From the NCBI GenBank assembly GCA_030695685.1, contig JAUYPT010000061.1, forward strand, positions 1-11,825: a stretch of DNA of 11,825 nucleotides, given 5' to 3'. Source of the DNA: Nanobdellota archaeon (lineage in GTDB: Archaea; Nanobdellota; Nanobdellia; Woesearchaeales; GW2011-AR9). Shown here one piece after another: positions 6,457 through 11,820 of the stretch. The notes below the pieces were generated by a model. That model saw only the letters and a program-made list of their open reading frames with translations, made no database searches and was not told where the DNA came from. A program made the position numbers and the translations under genes. Every line of letters starts with the position of its first letter. The stretch's first letter is position 1.

Positions 6457-6711
6457 TTACTTTATCTCTCCTATTCTCTTCAACAAATAATACAGACAGG
6501 GTATCGGCTCCGAAACATTATAAAACAGCAGCTGAGGATGATTGACTTTTGCTTTTGTAACCACCAAATATTCCCCCGCTCTGGCGGGAAGGTGATCATC
6601 TTTAAGAGAAACTCGCTTTTCCAAGGGGATATTAAGCAATGCATCTTTATAATCTACCCTCATCGATCCATTATCATAATAACAAATAATTGTTCGCCCA
6701 TCAACTGCCAT
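6457..6711 (-). CDS. Unknown small protein (84 aa)
   Basis: Begins MAVDGRTIICYYDNGSMRVD and looks like a small beta-rich soluble protein; no signal peptide or recognised motif. The ATG at 6711 overlaps the TGA of the upstream lipoprotein gene by one base (TGATG), which strongly suggests translational coupling. A TTG one codon upstream also exists, but the TGATG arrangement makes the ATG the better choice. The unsignalled product of this second gene would be cytoplasmic while its operon partner is exported, so a direct interaction is not obvious. Two bases separate its stop from the convergent 151-aa gene. Confidence 0.7.
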   Translation of the reverse strand: MAVDGRTIICYYDNGSMRVDYKDALLNIPLEKRVSLKDDHLPARAGEYLVVTKAKVNHPQLLFYNVSEPIPCLYYLLKRIGEIK

Positions 6712-7421
6712 CAACGACCACCGACTTTATACGAAATCGCCTGCTTTCCGCCGGCATAGGGCTGGAAGAGAATGTCAACAACGGTAATATTAACGTTGCC
6801 AGACGTAAAAGAATTGTCTGCCATCAGCCAGTCACTTTTTTTACTATCAAGATTGAGGCGAACTCTGTCTACTTCCAAAAGATAGATGCTCAAGAGGTGA
6901 TTTTCTCCTTCAAATTCGATGGACTCTTCTGTTCCAGCATTGAGTGTATACAGAGTTGTTGCTGGCGCTGTTGTTGTTGCAGGCTCTTCTACGACCGCAG
7001 TTTGATTTGGTTTCAGCTTGCAGGTAGCATTCTCACAGCCCCATTCGCAATCCTCATCAATAATCCAGTCACAGCTTTCAATCTGCAGCCCCCGTTTTTT
7101 CAGCCCATGGCATTTGTAACCGCGGGTGCATACTTTTGGAGTTCGACATTCATCATCAACGCAGCCTAAATCACATTTCTTGCTGTCAGTCCAGGTGCAA
7201 TTGGCTAACTGATAGGCTTTATGGGTAGAGCTGATGCAGCCCCAATGAGGAGTGCAGTCACCTACGGCTGTTTCATTAAGAGCAATATCTATTGTTTGAT
7301 TGAATTTTAAAGTTTCATTAGAAGAAATAGTGGAGGCAGTTTTTTCTGTCATTGTGCATCCTGCAACAATAAAAACTATCATCATCAAAAATGAAACGAC
7401 AAAAAATCTCTTCACCATCAT
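6711..7421 (-). CDS. Lipoprotein with two tandem Cys-rich repeats and C-terminal beta domain (236 aa)
   Basis: Basic N-terminus, hydrophobic core and lipobox IVAGC (lipidated Cys at about 22). Two repeats follow, at about residues 56-92 and 98-134. Both have exactly the spacing C-x5-C-x12-C-x7-C-x3-C-x4-C, with a repeat period of 42 and little identity outside the cysteines. A Thr/Pro/Ala-rich linker leads to a C-terminal beta-like region (ESIEFEGENHLLSIYLLEVD to the end). There are seven N-x-T sequons and the segment before the first repeat holds three. Such Cys-rich repeats recur in DPANN secreted proteins as I remember them; no function is known to me. ATG codons at 7421 and 7418 both suit the TATA box at 7442-7449; a TTG at 7424 is less likely. 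Co-transcribed with the 84-aa gene. Confidence 0.85.
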   Translation of the reverse strand: MMVKRFFVVSFLMMIVFIVAGCTMTEKTASTISSNETLKFNQTIDIALNETAVGDCTPHWGCISSTHKAYQLANCTWTDSKKCDLGCVDDECRTPKVCTRGYKCHGLKKRGLQIESCDWIIDEDCEWGCENATCKLKPNQTAVVEEPATTTAPATTLYTLNAGTEESIEFEGENHLLSIYLLEVDRVRLNLDSKKSDWLMADNSFTSGNVNITVVDILFQPYAGGKQAISYKVGGR

Positions 7422-7441
7422 CAAGAGTTAATTTCGAGGAG

Positions 7442-7449
7442 TTTATATA
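7442..7449 (-). promoter_or_regulatory. TATA box of the Cys-rich lipoprotein gene
   Basis: TATATAAA on the minus strand, centred 24-25 nt before the ATG at 7421 and 27-28 before that at 7418. The duplicated target site of element 2 begins 6 bp further upstream (7456). Confidence 0.65.
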
Positions 7450-7455
7450 GATTAC

Positions 7456-7464
7456 TTCGCATCT
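7456..7464. repeat. Target-site duplication of element 2, left copy
   Basis: TTCGCATCT, identical to 7629-7637. The identity extends to 11 bp (CTTCGCATCTG) when the terminal G and C of the element are included. Confidence 0.8.
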
Positions 7465-7628
7465 GGCTCTGTCCTAAAAGTCTGCATCATAAAGTCAAAA
7501 CTCTCTCCTGATTTTACATCAAGTGCGTTACGAGGGGACGCTCCCTACGGGAACGTAGCATTTTCTGAACATAGAATCAAGAGTTTTGAAGATGCAGACA
7601 CGAACGCAGTGAGATGTAGGACAGAGCC
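7465..7628. mobile_element. MITE-like element 2 (164 bp, GGCTCTGT ends)
   Basis: Perfect 12-bp terminal inverted repeats, GGCTCTGTCCTA at 7465-7476 and its complement at 7617-7628. They are flanked by a perfect 9-bp direct repeat TTCGCATCT (7456-7464 and 7629-7637), the expected scar of transposition. Inside, GTCTGCATC and CAAAACTCT near the left end pair with GATGCAGAC and AGAGTTTTG near the right end, so most of the element folds into a long interrupted hairpin. A central small hairpin CTACG-GGAA-CGTAG lies around 7545-7558. No ORF of note. It shares the first eight bases with element 1. It sits between the divergent promoters of the lipoprotein and the 28-aa peptide. Confidence 0.85.
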
Positions 7629-7637
7629 TTCGCATCT
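7629..7637. repeat. Target-site duplication of element 2, right copy
   Basis: TTCGCATCT, an exact copy of 7456-7464. It lies 8 bp upstream of the TATA box of the 28-aa peptide gene. Confidence 0.8.
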
Positions 7638-7645
7638 GAAAAAAA

Positions 7646-7653
7646 TTTAAATA
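7646..7653 (+). promoter_or_regulatory. TATA box of the 28-aa peptide gene
   Basis: TTTAAATA preceded by an A-rich stretch (GAAAAAAA) suitable as a BRE. Centred 27-28 nt before the ATG at 7677. It uses the same octamer as the promoters of the rtcB, protease and exported-protein operon. Confidence 0.65.
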
Positions 7654-7676
7654 GTCTTACAGTAACCATAGCAGTA

Positions 7677-7763
7677 ATGGCTTTTATAAAAATCATAAAA
7701 TGGGTTTTGATTGCAGTCGGAATAATAACTGTCCTAGGATATTTTGGCTATACATTAATCTAA
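7677..7763 (+). CDS. 28-aa single-helix membrane peptide
   Basis: ATG at 7677 followed by 28 codons and TAA. The peptide begins MAFIKIIKW and continues VLIAVGIITVLGYFGYTLI. Two lysines near the N-terminus precede about 19 uninterrupted hydrophobic residues, giving one transmembrane helix with the short basic end inside. Three things argue for a real gene: its own TTTAAATA box at the standard distance, exact fit between that promoter and the convergent rtcB end (3 bases between stop codons), and a charge/hydrophobicity pattern typical of membrane microproteins. It is far below usual gene-calling limits. The role is unknown; comparable peptides often bind larger membrane proteins. Confidence 0.6.
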   Translation: MAFIKIIKWVLIAVGIITVLGYFGYTLI

Positions 7764-7766
7764 GAA

Positions 7767-9239
7767 TTATCCTTTGACATTACCGATTGGTTTTAAGGCA
7801 GCAACTCTTCGAGTAATCCCAGCAGCTTCTAATGAATCGACAACAGATTCAATATCCTTATACGCCTGCCCTGCTTCTTCGGCTAATCCTTTCATGGTAA
7901 CACTATGAACGTAAATTCCGCGCTTCTCCATGTCTTTCTGTAATTTCTCGCCTTGAATTAAACTCATTGCTTTTGTTCTGCTCATCGTTCGGCCGGAACC
8001 GTGTGCGGTGGATGCAAAGGTTTCATCAGCATCATCTGTTCCCACTAAAAGATAGGAGCCAGTCTCCATGGAACCGCCTAAAATCACCGGCTGGCCGATT
8101 TTGGCATAGTTCTTGGGCAAATCCTTGCTCCGTTTTGGCCCGAATGCTCTGGTTGATCCTTTCCGATGAACTAATAATTCCTTTTCTTCACCATCAATAA
8201 TATATTTTTCTAACTTGGCAATATTATGAGCAACATCATAGACGAGATTCATTTCTAGTTCTTGAGCGCTTTTGCCAAAGATCCTGCTGAAGACTTCCCT
8301 GATTTGATGCGTAATAATCTGCCGGTTGGCAAAAGCCATATTGGCTGCACAGGCCATCGCTTTATAATAATCCTGCCCCTCTTTGGAATTAAACGGCGCA
8401 CAGGCCAATTCTTTATCCCGTACTTCAATGCCGTATTTGGGCATGACATCTAAAAAAAGGCGTAAATAATCAGTGCCAATCTGATGGCCGAAGCCGCGGG
8501 AACCGCAATGAACCATAACTACAATTTGTCCTGGCCCAGTAATGCCCATCGCTTTCGCTGCTTTGGGATCAAAAATATTGCCTTCCCGCACTTCCTGAAT
8601 TTCCAAATAATGATTGCCGCTGCCTAATGTTCCCAGCTGGTCAAACCCTCGTTTAATGGCCTTATCAGAAACTTTGCTGGGATCAGCCTGCGCTATTTTT
8701 CCGTGGTCTTCAATATGCTCAATGTCTTCCTTCCAGGCATAGCCTCTTTTCAAACACCATTGCGCGCCGTCGCTCAACATTTCTTTAAATTCTGCAGTGG
8801 AAAGTTTCACAAAACCTTTACAGCCAACACCGGCCGGGACTGCTTTGTATAATTCATCGACTAATTGCTTAATTTTCGGCTTCACTTCTGCAGCGGTTAA
8901 ATTTGTCGTTATTAATCTCATGCCGCAGTTGATGTCAAAGCCGATTCCTCCGGGAGAAATAATACCATTCTTTGTAACGTCAAATGCTGCTACTCCGCCG
9001 ATCGGAAAGCCATAGCCCCAATGGCCATCAGGCATACAGTAGGCATATTTCTGAATGCCTGGCAATGTCGCAACATTACTGATCTGTTCAAAGACACCGG
9101 CATCCATGGCATCAATTAATTCTTTGGTGGCAATAATTCTCGCCGGCACACGCATTCCTTCTTTGAAAGATGTGGGCAGTTCCCAGACTGCATCGCTGAT
9201 TTGTTTCAATTCCTTGGGTGCTCCCATCGGCTGTTCCAT
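7767..9239 (-). CDS. rtcB: RNA-splicing ligase RtcB (490 aa)
   Basis: RtcB joins RNA 2',3'-cyclic phosphate ends to 5'-OH ends using GTP and Mn2+; in archaea it ligates tRNA exons after intron removal. Numbered from the ATG at 9239, the metal and guanylate sites are present: FDINCG (D102, C105), SGNH (N209, H210), MVHCGSRG (H244), YDVAHN (H338) and HGSGR (H413, the guanylylated histidine). No intein interrupts it. The frame is open further upstream to 9347, but the N-terminus ELKQISDAVWELPTSFKEGM matches the normal start of the family. TATA box TTTAAATA at 9263-9270 sits 27 nt before the ATG at 9239, and longer forms would run through the promoter and into the divergent gene. An ATG four codons later (9227) is possible. 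Confidence 0.97.
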   Translation of the reverse strand: MEQPMGAPKELKQISDAVWELPTSFKEGMRVPARIIATKELIDAMDAGVFEQISNVATLPGIQKYAYCMPDGHWGYGFPIGGVAAFDVTKNGIISPGGIGFDINCGMRLITTNLTAAEVKPKIKQLVDELYKAVPAGVGCKGFVKLSTAEFKEMLSDGAQWCLKRGYAWKEDIEHIEDHGKIAQADPSKVSDKAIKRGFDQLGTLGSGNHYLEIQEVREGNIFDPKAAKAMGITGPGQIVVMVHCGSRGFGHQIGTDYLRLFLDVMPKYGIEVRDKELACAPFNSKEGQDYYKAMACAANMAFANRQIITHQIREVFSRIFGKSAQELEMNLVYDVAHNIAKLEKYIIDGEEKELLVHRKGSTRAFGPKRSKDLPKNYAKIGQPVILGGSMETGSYLLVGTDDADETFASTAHGSGRTMSRTKAMSLIQGEKLQKDMEKRGIYVHSVTMKGLAEEAGQAYKDIESVVDSLEAAGITRRVAALKPIGNVKG

Positions 9240-9262
9240 ACGAAGAATATTCACGAGGTTGT

Positions 9263-9270
9263 TATTTAAA
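9263..9270 (-). promoter_or_regulatory. TATA box of rtcB
   Basis: TTTAAATA on the minus strand with purine/A-rich BRE-like GAAAGA just upstream, centred 27-28 nt before the ATG at 9239. It decides the rtcB start. Confidence 0.7.
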
Positions 9271-9294
9271 TCTTTCTGCGACAATACAAAAACA

Positions 9295-9302
9295 TTTTTA
9301 TA
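9295..9302 (+). promoter_or_regulatory. TATA box of the 116-aa membrane protein gene
   Basis: TTTTTATA, centred about 28 nt before the ATG at 9327. It lies back to back with the rtcB TATA box, 24 bp apart, in an 87-bp divergent control region. Confidence 0.55.
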
Positions 9303-9326
9303 CAAGAATTTTATTGACATAAGATC

Positions 9327-9677
9327 ATGACTGACAATCCCTCGCAAGAATTATCAGATGTAGTACAAGCAGAAAGTCCCTATACACCGCCGACTGCAGA
9401 TTGTTCGTACGATAAGCATATTCCGCAAAAAAACATTTTAGAGTATGTGCTGGATGGAGTAGATATAGGATTAAATATAGCTAGTGTCCTGACATTCCCA
9501 ATCATAAATTTGATTGGACCAATTGCAGTTTATTCTATTACTTCGGACTCGGATTCTGCCTGGGTTCTCGGATTTATGGCAGATTTTACAGTTCCTCTTT
9601 CCCTTGGCGCAGTCATCGGCGCTGCCTATGGAAAATCACAGCATCTGTTAGGGTACACTAAGCCGAAGGAAGAATAA
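9327..9677 (+). CDS. Unknown small membrane protein (116 aa)
   Basis: The N-terminal 35 residues are polar (MTDNPSQELSDVVQAE...). Two hydrophobic segments follow at about 46-70 (LNIASVLTFPIINLIGPIAV) and 78-103 (AWVLGFMADFTVPLSLGAVI), suggesting a two-helix membrane protein, with a short tail ending GYTKPKEE. No signal peptide, no recognised family. It is divergent from rtcB and shares its 87-bp control region; this need not mean a functional link. It is followed after 46 nt by the dolichol-kinase-family gene, which has its own TATA box. Confidence 0.75.
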   Translation: MTDNPSQELSDVVQAESPYTPPTADCSYDKHIPQKNILEYVLDGVDIGLNIASVLTFPIINLIGPIAVYSITSDSDSAWVLGFMADFTVPLSLGAVIGAAYGKSQHLLGYTKPKEE

Positions 9678-9694
9678 TTATTTTACCACAACCC

Positions 9695-9702
9695 TTTTAA
9701 AA
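9695..9702 (+). promoter_or_regulatory. TATA box of the dolichol-kinase-family gene
   Basis: TTTTAAAA, centred about 25 nt before the ATG at 9724. The preceding T-rich stretch (9679-9685) could also help end the upstream transcript. Confidence 0.5.
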
Positions 9703-9723
9703 TAACTCTCTCTAAATCAGATA

Positions 9724-10320
9724 ATGTTAACCACGCAGGAATTCTATCGGCAAATTCTCCATGCTGTTATTGGCGTACTTACTGTTATCTTATTTTATTA
9801 CAATCTGCTGAGTCCGCTGGCAATTTTCCTGATGATTATTTCCGGCATTGTAGCAAGTTTCCTCAGCAAACGGATACGGCTGCCAGTATTTAGTTTCTTT
9901 CTGGATAAATGCGAACGGGACAACGACAAGAAAACCTTTCCCGGGAAAGGCATGGTCTTCTTTTTTGTCGGGGTGTTATTAGTAATTCAGCTCTTTGAAA
10001 AAAACATCGCTCTCGCGGCAATGATGATCCTAGCTTTAGGTGATTCCGTGAGCCATTTAATCGGCGGCAGTTTCGGGCAGATCAAGAATATTTTCAACGG
10101 CAAAAGCAAGAAATTATTTGAAGGAACAATTGCCGGAACGATTGCAGGATTTCTGGGAGCGCTTTTTTTTGTTCCCCTTCCGGAAGCGCTTGTTGGCAGT
10201 TTTGCAGCGATGATTGCGGAAGTTGTAGAAATTGATTTTAACCACAATACGCTGGATGACAATATTGTCGTTCCGTTAGTGGCAGGAACGGTTATCTTTC
10301 TGATGAGGAATTATTTGTAA
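9724..10320 (+). CDS. Dolichol/phytol kinase family membrane protein (COG0170/SEC59-like, 198 aa)
   Basis: A multi-spanning membrane protein with the motifs of CTP-dependent polyprenol kinases (SEC59, DGK1, VTE5 and relatives). The N-terminal EFYRQILHAVIG resembles the family's E-RK--H helix. PGKGMVFF (73-80) begins the central part. LALGDSVSHLIGG (103-115) is the conserved GD loop. KSKKLFEGTIAGTIAG (127-142) carries the Lys and Glu-Gly signature. MIAEVVE and LDDNIVVPLVAG (177-188) complete the set. Length about 200 aa is normal for prokaryotic members. The likely reaction is phosphorylation of a polyprenol (dolichol for N-glycan carriers, or geranylgeraniol salvage for lipid synthesis) at the membrane; which substrate cannot be told. 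The start is supported by the TATA box at 9695-9702. Confidence 0.85.
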   Translation: MLTTQEFYRQILHAVIGVLTVILFYYNLLSPLAIFLMIISGIVASFLSKRIRLPVFSFFLDKCERDNDKKTFPGKGMVFFFVGVLLVIQLFEKNIALAAMMILALGDSVSHLIGGSFGQIKNIFNGKSKKLFEGTIAGTIAGFLGALFFVPLPEALVGSFAAMIAEVVEIDFNHNTLDDNIVVPLVAGTVIFLMRNYL

Positions 10321-10328
10321 GGATTGGG

Positions 10329-10337
10329 TTTGATATA
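10329..10337 (+). promoter_or_regulatory. Possible promoter of the GNAT gene
   Basis: TTTGATATA, centred 21 nt before the ATG at 10354, slightly closer than at other genes here. Read-through from the gene ending at 10320 is an equally good explanation for expression. Confidence 0.25.
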
Positions 10338-10353
10338 CAAATTAATTAAAAAT

Positions 10354-10896
10354 ATGAAAAAATTAATCGTCAATGATTTAAAAATTGAGCGAATAAGTGA
10401 GAACCATAACCTGAAAGAGTTCAAATCGTATGAGCAAGAGCTCACCAATTTTTTAATGGAAGATGCCCTCAATAACCAAAACCATAGAATATCTGTGACC
10501 TATCTCTGGTTTTTGAATACTGGGGAATTAGTAGGATATGTCACTCTTCTCAATGATAGGATAAATCTCGAAGGAGATTTAAAAGATATTTTTCGACAGA
10601 AGGGAATACAATATCACTCACTACCAGCATTAAAAATCGGTCGGCTTTGTGTAGACGACCGCTTTCTCCGCAAAGGAATTGGAACAATGATGATTGACTT
10701 TTCCATTAAAGTTGCATTCCATATTTTTGAAAAGTATTCTGGATGTCGCTTTGTGGTATTAGATGCGAAAAGAAATGCTACAAATGATCCGATACACTTC
10801 TACAAGAAATTAGGTTTCAAAGAATTGAAAGAGCGGAAGAAGGGCACTACGCCGATGTATTTAGACTTAGCTAATAACGTTAAATTTCGTGTTTAA
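10354..10896 (+). CDS. GNAT-family N-acetyltransferase, TacT-like (180 aa)
   Basis: Transfers an acetyl group from acetyl-CoA to an amine. Motif A is clear at about 97-112: GRLCVDDRFLRKGIGT, with the R/Q-x-x-G-x-G/A pyrophosphate loop (RKGIG). HFYKKLGF (148-155) provides the Tyr (Y150) used as general acid in many GNATs. The order ALKIGRLCVDDRF ... GCRFVVLDA ... FYKKLGF ... MYLDL resembles TacT/AtaT-type toxins, which acetylate aminoacyl-tRNA, as well as ordinary GNATs. A TTG at 10324 is in frame, but the ATG at 10354 gives a normal N-terminus. The gene follows the kinase after 33 nt. Its last 30 bases overlap the convergent 50-aa gene. No DUF1778/RHH antitoxin gene precedes it, so a toxin role is a hypothesis. 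Confidence 0.88.
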   Translation: MKKLIVNDLKIERISENHNLKEFKSYEQELTNFLMEDALNNQNHRISVTYLWFLNTGELVGYVTLLNDRINLEGDLKDIFRQKGIQYHSLPALKIGRLCVDDRFLRKGIGTMMIDFSIKVAFHIFEKYSGCRFVVLDAKRNATNDPIHFYKKLGFKELKERKKGTTPMYLDLANNVKFRV

Positions 10897-11019
10897 AGCT
10901 CTTTTAATAGTCGCAATACGTCTAGGATCTGGATTTCTCTCTTCCTTAATCATATTTTTAATGAATCGTACTGCGTCCTGTCCTCTCAATGTTGGAGTTG
11001 CCCTAATTGGTTTTGCCAT
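10867..11019 (-). CDS. Small basic protein (50 aa), convergent with the GNAT gene; antitoxin candidate
   Basis: ATG at 11019 to TAA at 10867. The protein begins MAKPIRATPTLRGQDAVRF and continues with a helical, strongly basic part (IKNMIKEERNPDPRRIATIK, then RALNTKFNVIS). The opening 'KPI--TP-L-G-DA--F' is a pattern I remember from many small archaeal proteins of unknown role, which supports a real gene; this is recollection, not a search. It overlaps the 3' end of the GNAT gene by 30 bp on the opposite strand. Size, charge and pairing with a TacT-like GNAT make an antitoxin or partner plausible, but standard GNAT modules put the antitoxin upstream on the same strand. An upstream palindrome and strong TATA box (see separate entries) suggest regulated expression. 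Confidence 0.65.
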   Translation of the reverse strand: MAKPIRATPTLRGQDAVRFIKNMIKEERNPDPRRIATIKRALNTKFNVIS

Positions 11020-11042
11020 TGTAATTAAGTTTATAACGAACC

Positions 11043-11073
11043 CTACTTACTGATTTTTTATCAATTCAGTAGG
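11043..11073. promoter_or_regulatory. Inverted repeat in the leader of the 50-aa gene
   Basis: TACTGA (11048-11053) and TCAGTA (11066-11071) form a 6-bp inverted repeat with 12 bases between. Outside it, CCTAC (11042-11046) and GTAGG (11069-11073) give an overlapping second pairing. It lies between the strong TATA box and the ATG of the 50-aa gene, so it could be an operator for autoregulation or an RNA hairpin in the leader. Confidence 0.35.
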
Positions 11074-11106
11074 ACTTACTTGTTGATATGTAAAGATATA
11101 GATAGA

Positions 11107-11116
11107 TATATATAAG
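11107..11116 (-). promoter_or_regulatory. Probable TATA box of the 50-aa gene (with leader)
   Basis: CTTATATATA on the minus strand, in an AT-rich tract (11095-11116). A start site about 25 nt downstream would be near 11085 and give a leader of about 65 nt before the ATG at 11019, unlike the leaderless genes elsewhere. A nearer TTATAAA (11029-11035) is too close to the ATG (12-16 nt) for a normal promoter. Confidence 0.35.
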
Positions 11117-11142
11117 AGTTTCTACCAAGAATTAATCAAAAA

Positions 11143-11799
11143 TCAACCATTCAATATCCTTCCAATCAATTCCTTCGCACTGATCAAACTGGCATGGCCT
11201 TTATCACCGACAATGATATTATAGCAATTTCCTTTCTCTGGAATCAAGGCATGATGCCAGGGAAGAATGATATGCTCATAGCGGCTGGCGATGGCATAAA
11301 ATGAAACTTCTGACGGAAAGCCTTTTTCCTGCATCTCTTGTAAATAGGAACTCTGAGGCAGCATCTGCCAGCAGCTCGTAACAGGATATTGTGTATAGGC
11401 AGAGTACGTTCCCTTAAACGGTGTTCCCAGTGCAATCACGGTATCAATTAAATCAGGATGATCCTGGGCACAGGAAACAGCAACAAGACCGCCTAAGCTA
11501 TGACCAATTAACGAAACTTTTTCTCCTTTTTTCTGGCATACGGCATCAATCTTTTCCGCTTGTTGCGCTGCAACCGTGCGTAAATCCTTCCAGAAGGGAT
11601 AATTCTGAGCATCAGCAGAAAAACCTTCCTGCTCTAAATAGTCCACCGTCTCTTTCATGTAAAAATTATTCACAAAATAGCCATGATATAACATGACTGG
11701 ATGGCCATTACTTGAAGAAGGTCTATTCCTCTGAAACAGCAATGGTGCCCGAGAGCCAATAAAAGAAACTTCTTCCAGGATTGTTTCCAGAATAGTCAT
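11143..11799 (-). CDS. Alpha/beta hydrolase, lipase/esterase type (218 aa)
   Basis: A serine hydrolase. PVMLYHGYFVNNFYM (34-48) gives the HG oxyanion region. SLIGHSLGGLVAV (96-108) is the nucleophile elbow with Ser101. GDKGHASLI (198-206) contains the catalytic His202, and SRYEHIILPWHHALI (172-186) likely provides the acid (Glu175 in place of Asp). The layout resembles PGAP1/LipA-type lipases, which act on acyl esters. There is no signal peptide, so it is probably cytoplasmic or loosely membrane associated. An in-frame TGA 9 bases upstream of the ATG fixes the start at 11799. ATAAA at the window edge (11821-11825) could be part of its TATA box. Substrate unknown. Confidence 0.88.
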   Translation of the reverse strand: MTILETILEEVSFIGSRAPLLFQRNRPSSSNGHPVMLYHGYFVNNFYMKETVDYLEQEGFSADAQNYPFWKDLRTVAAQQAEKIDAVCQKKGEKVSLIGHSLGGLVAVSCAQDHPDLIDTVIALGTPFKGTYSAYTQYPVTSCWQMLPQSSYLQEMQEKGFPSEVSFYAIASRYEHIILPWHHALIPEKGNCYNIIVGDKGHASLISAKELIGRILNG

Positions 11800-11820
11800 A
11801 GCAGGTCATTTTTTAGACAG

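Noticed and set aside
6690..7169. Forward frame of 159 codons
   Set aside because: Antisense of the Cys-rich lipoprotein; runs of Cys and Arg arise from the opposite strand's codons.
7767..9239. Intein in RtcB
   Set aside because: The motifs run in normal order and spacing through 490 residues, with no inserted block.
9240..9347. Longer rtcB start (36 extra residues) or the ATG at 9320
   Set aside because: The extra residues do not resemble RtcB N-termini, contain the TATA box of rtcB itself, and the longest form overlaps the divergent gene.
10324..10353. TTG start for the GNAT gene
   Set aside because: An ATG 30 bases later gives a normal N-terminus; nothing supports use of TTG.
11095..11116. 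AT-rich GATA/TATA tract as a microsatellite
   Set aside because: Only three or four imperfect units; better explained as a TATA-containing promoter region.
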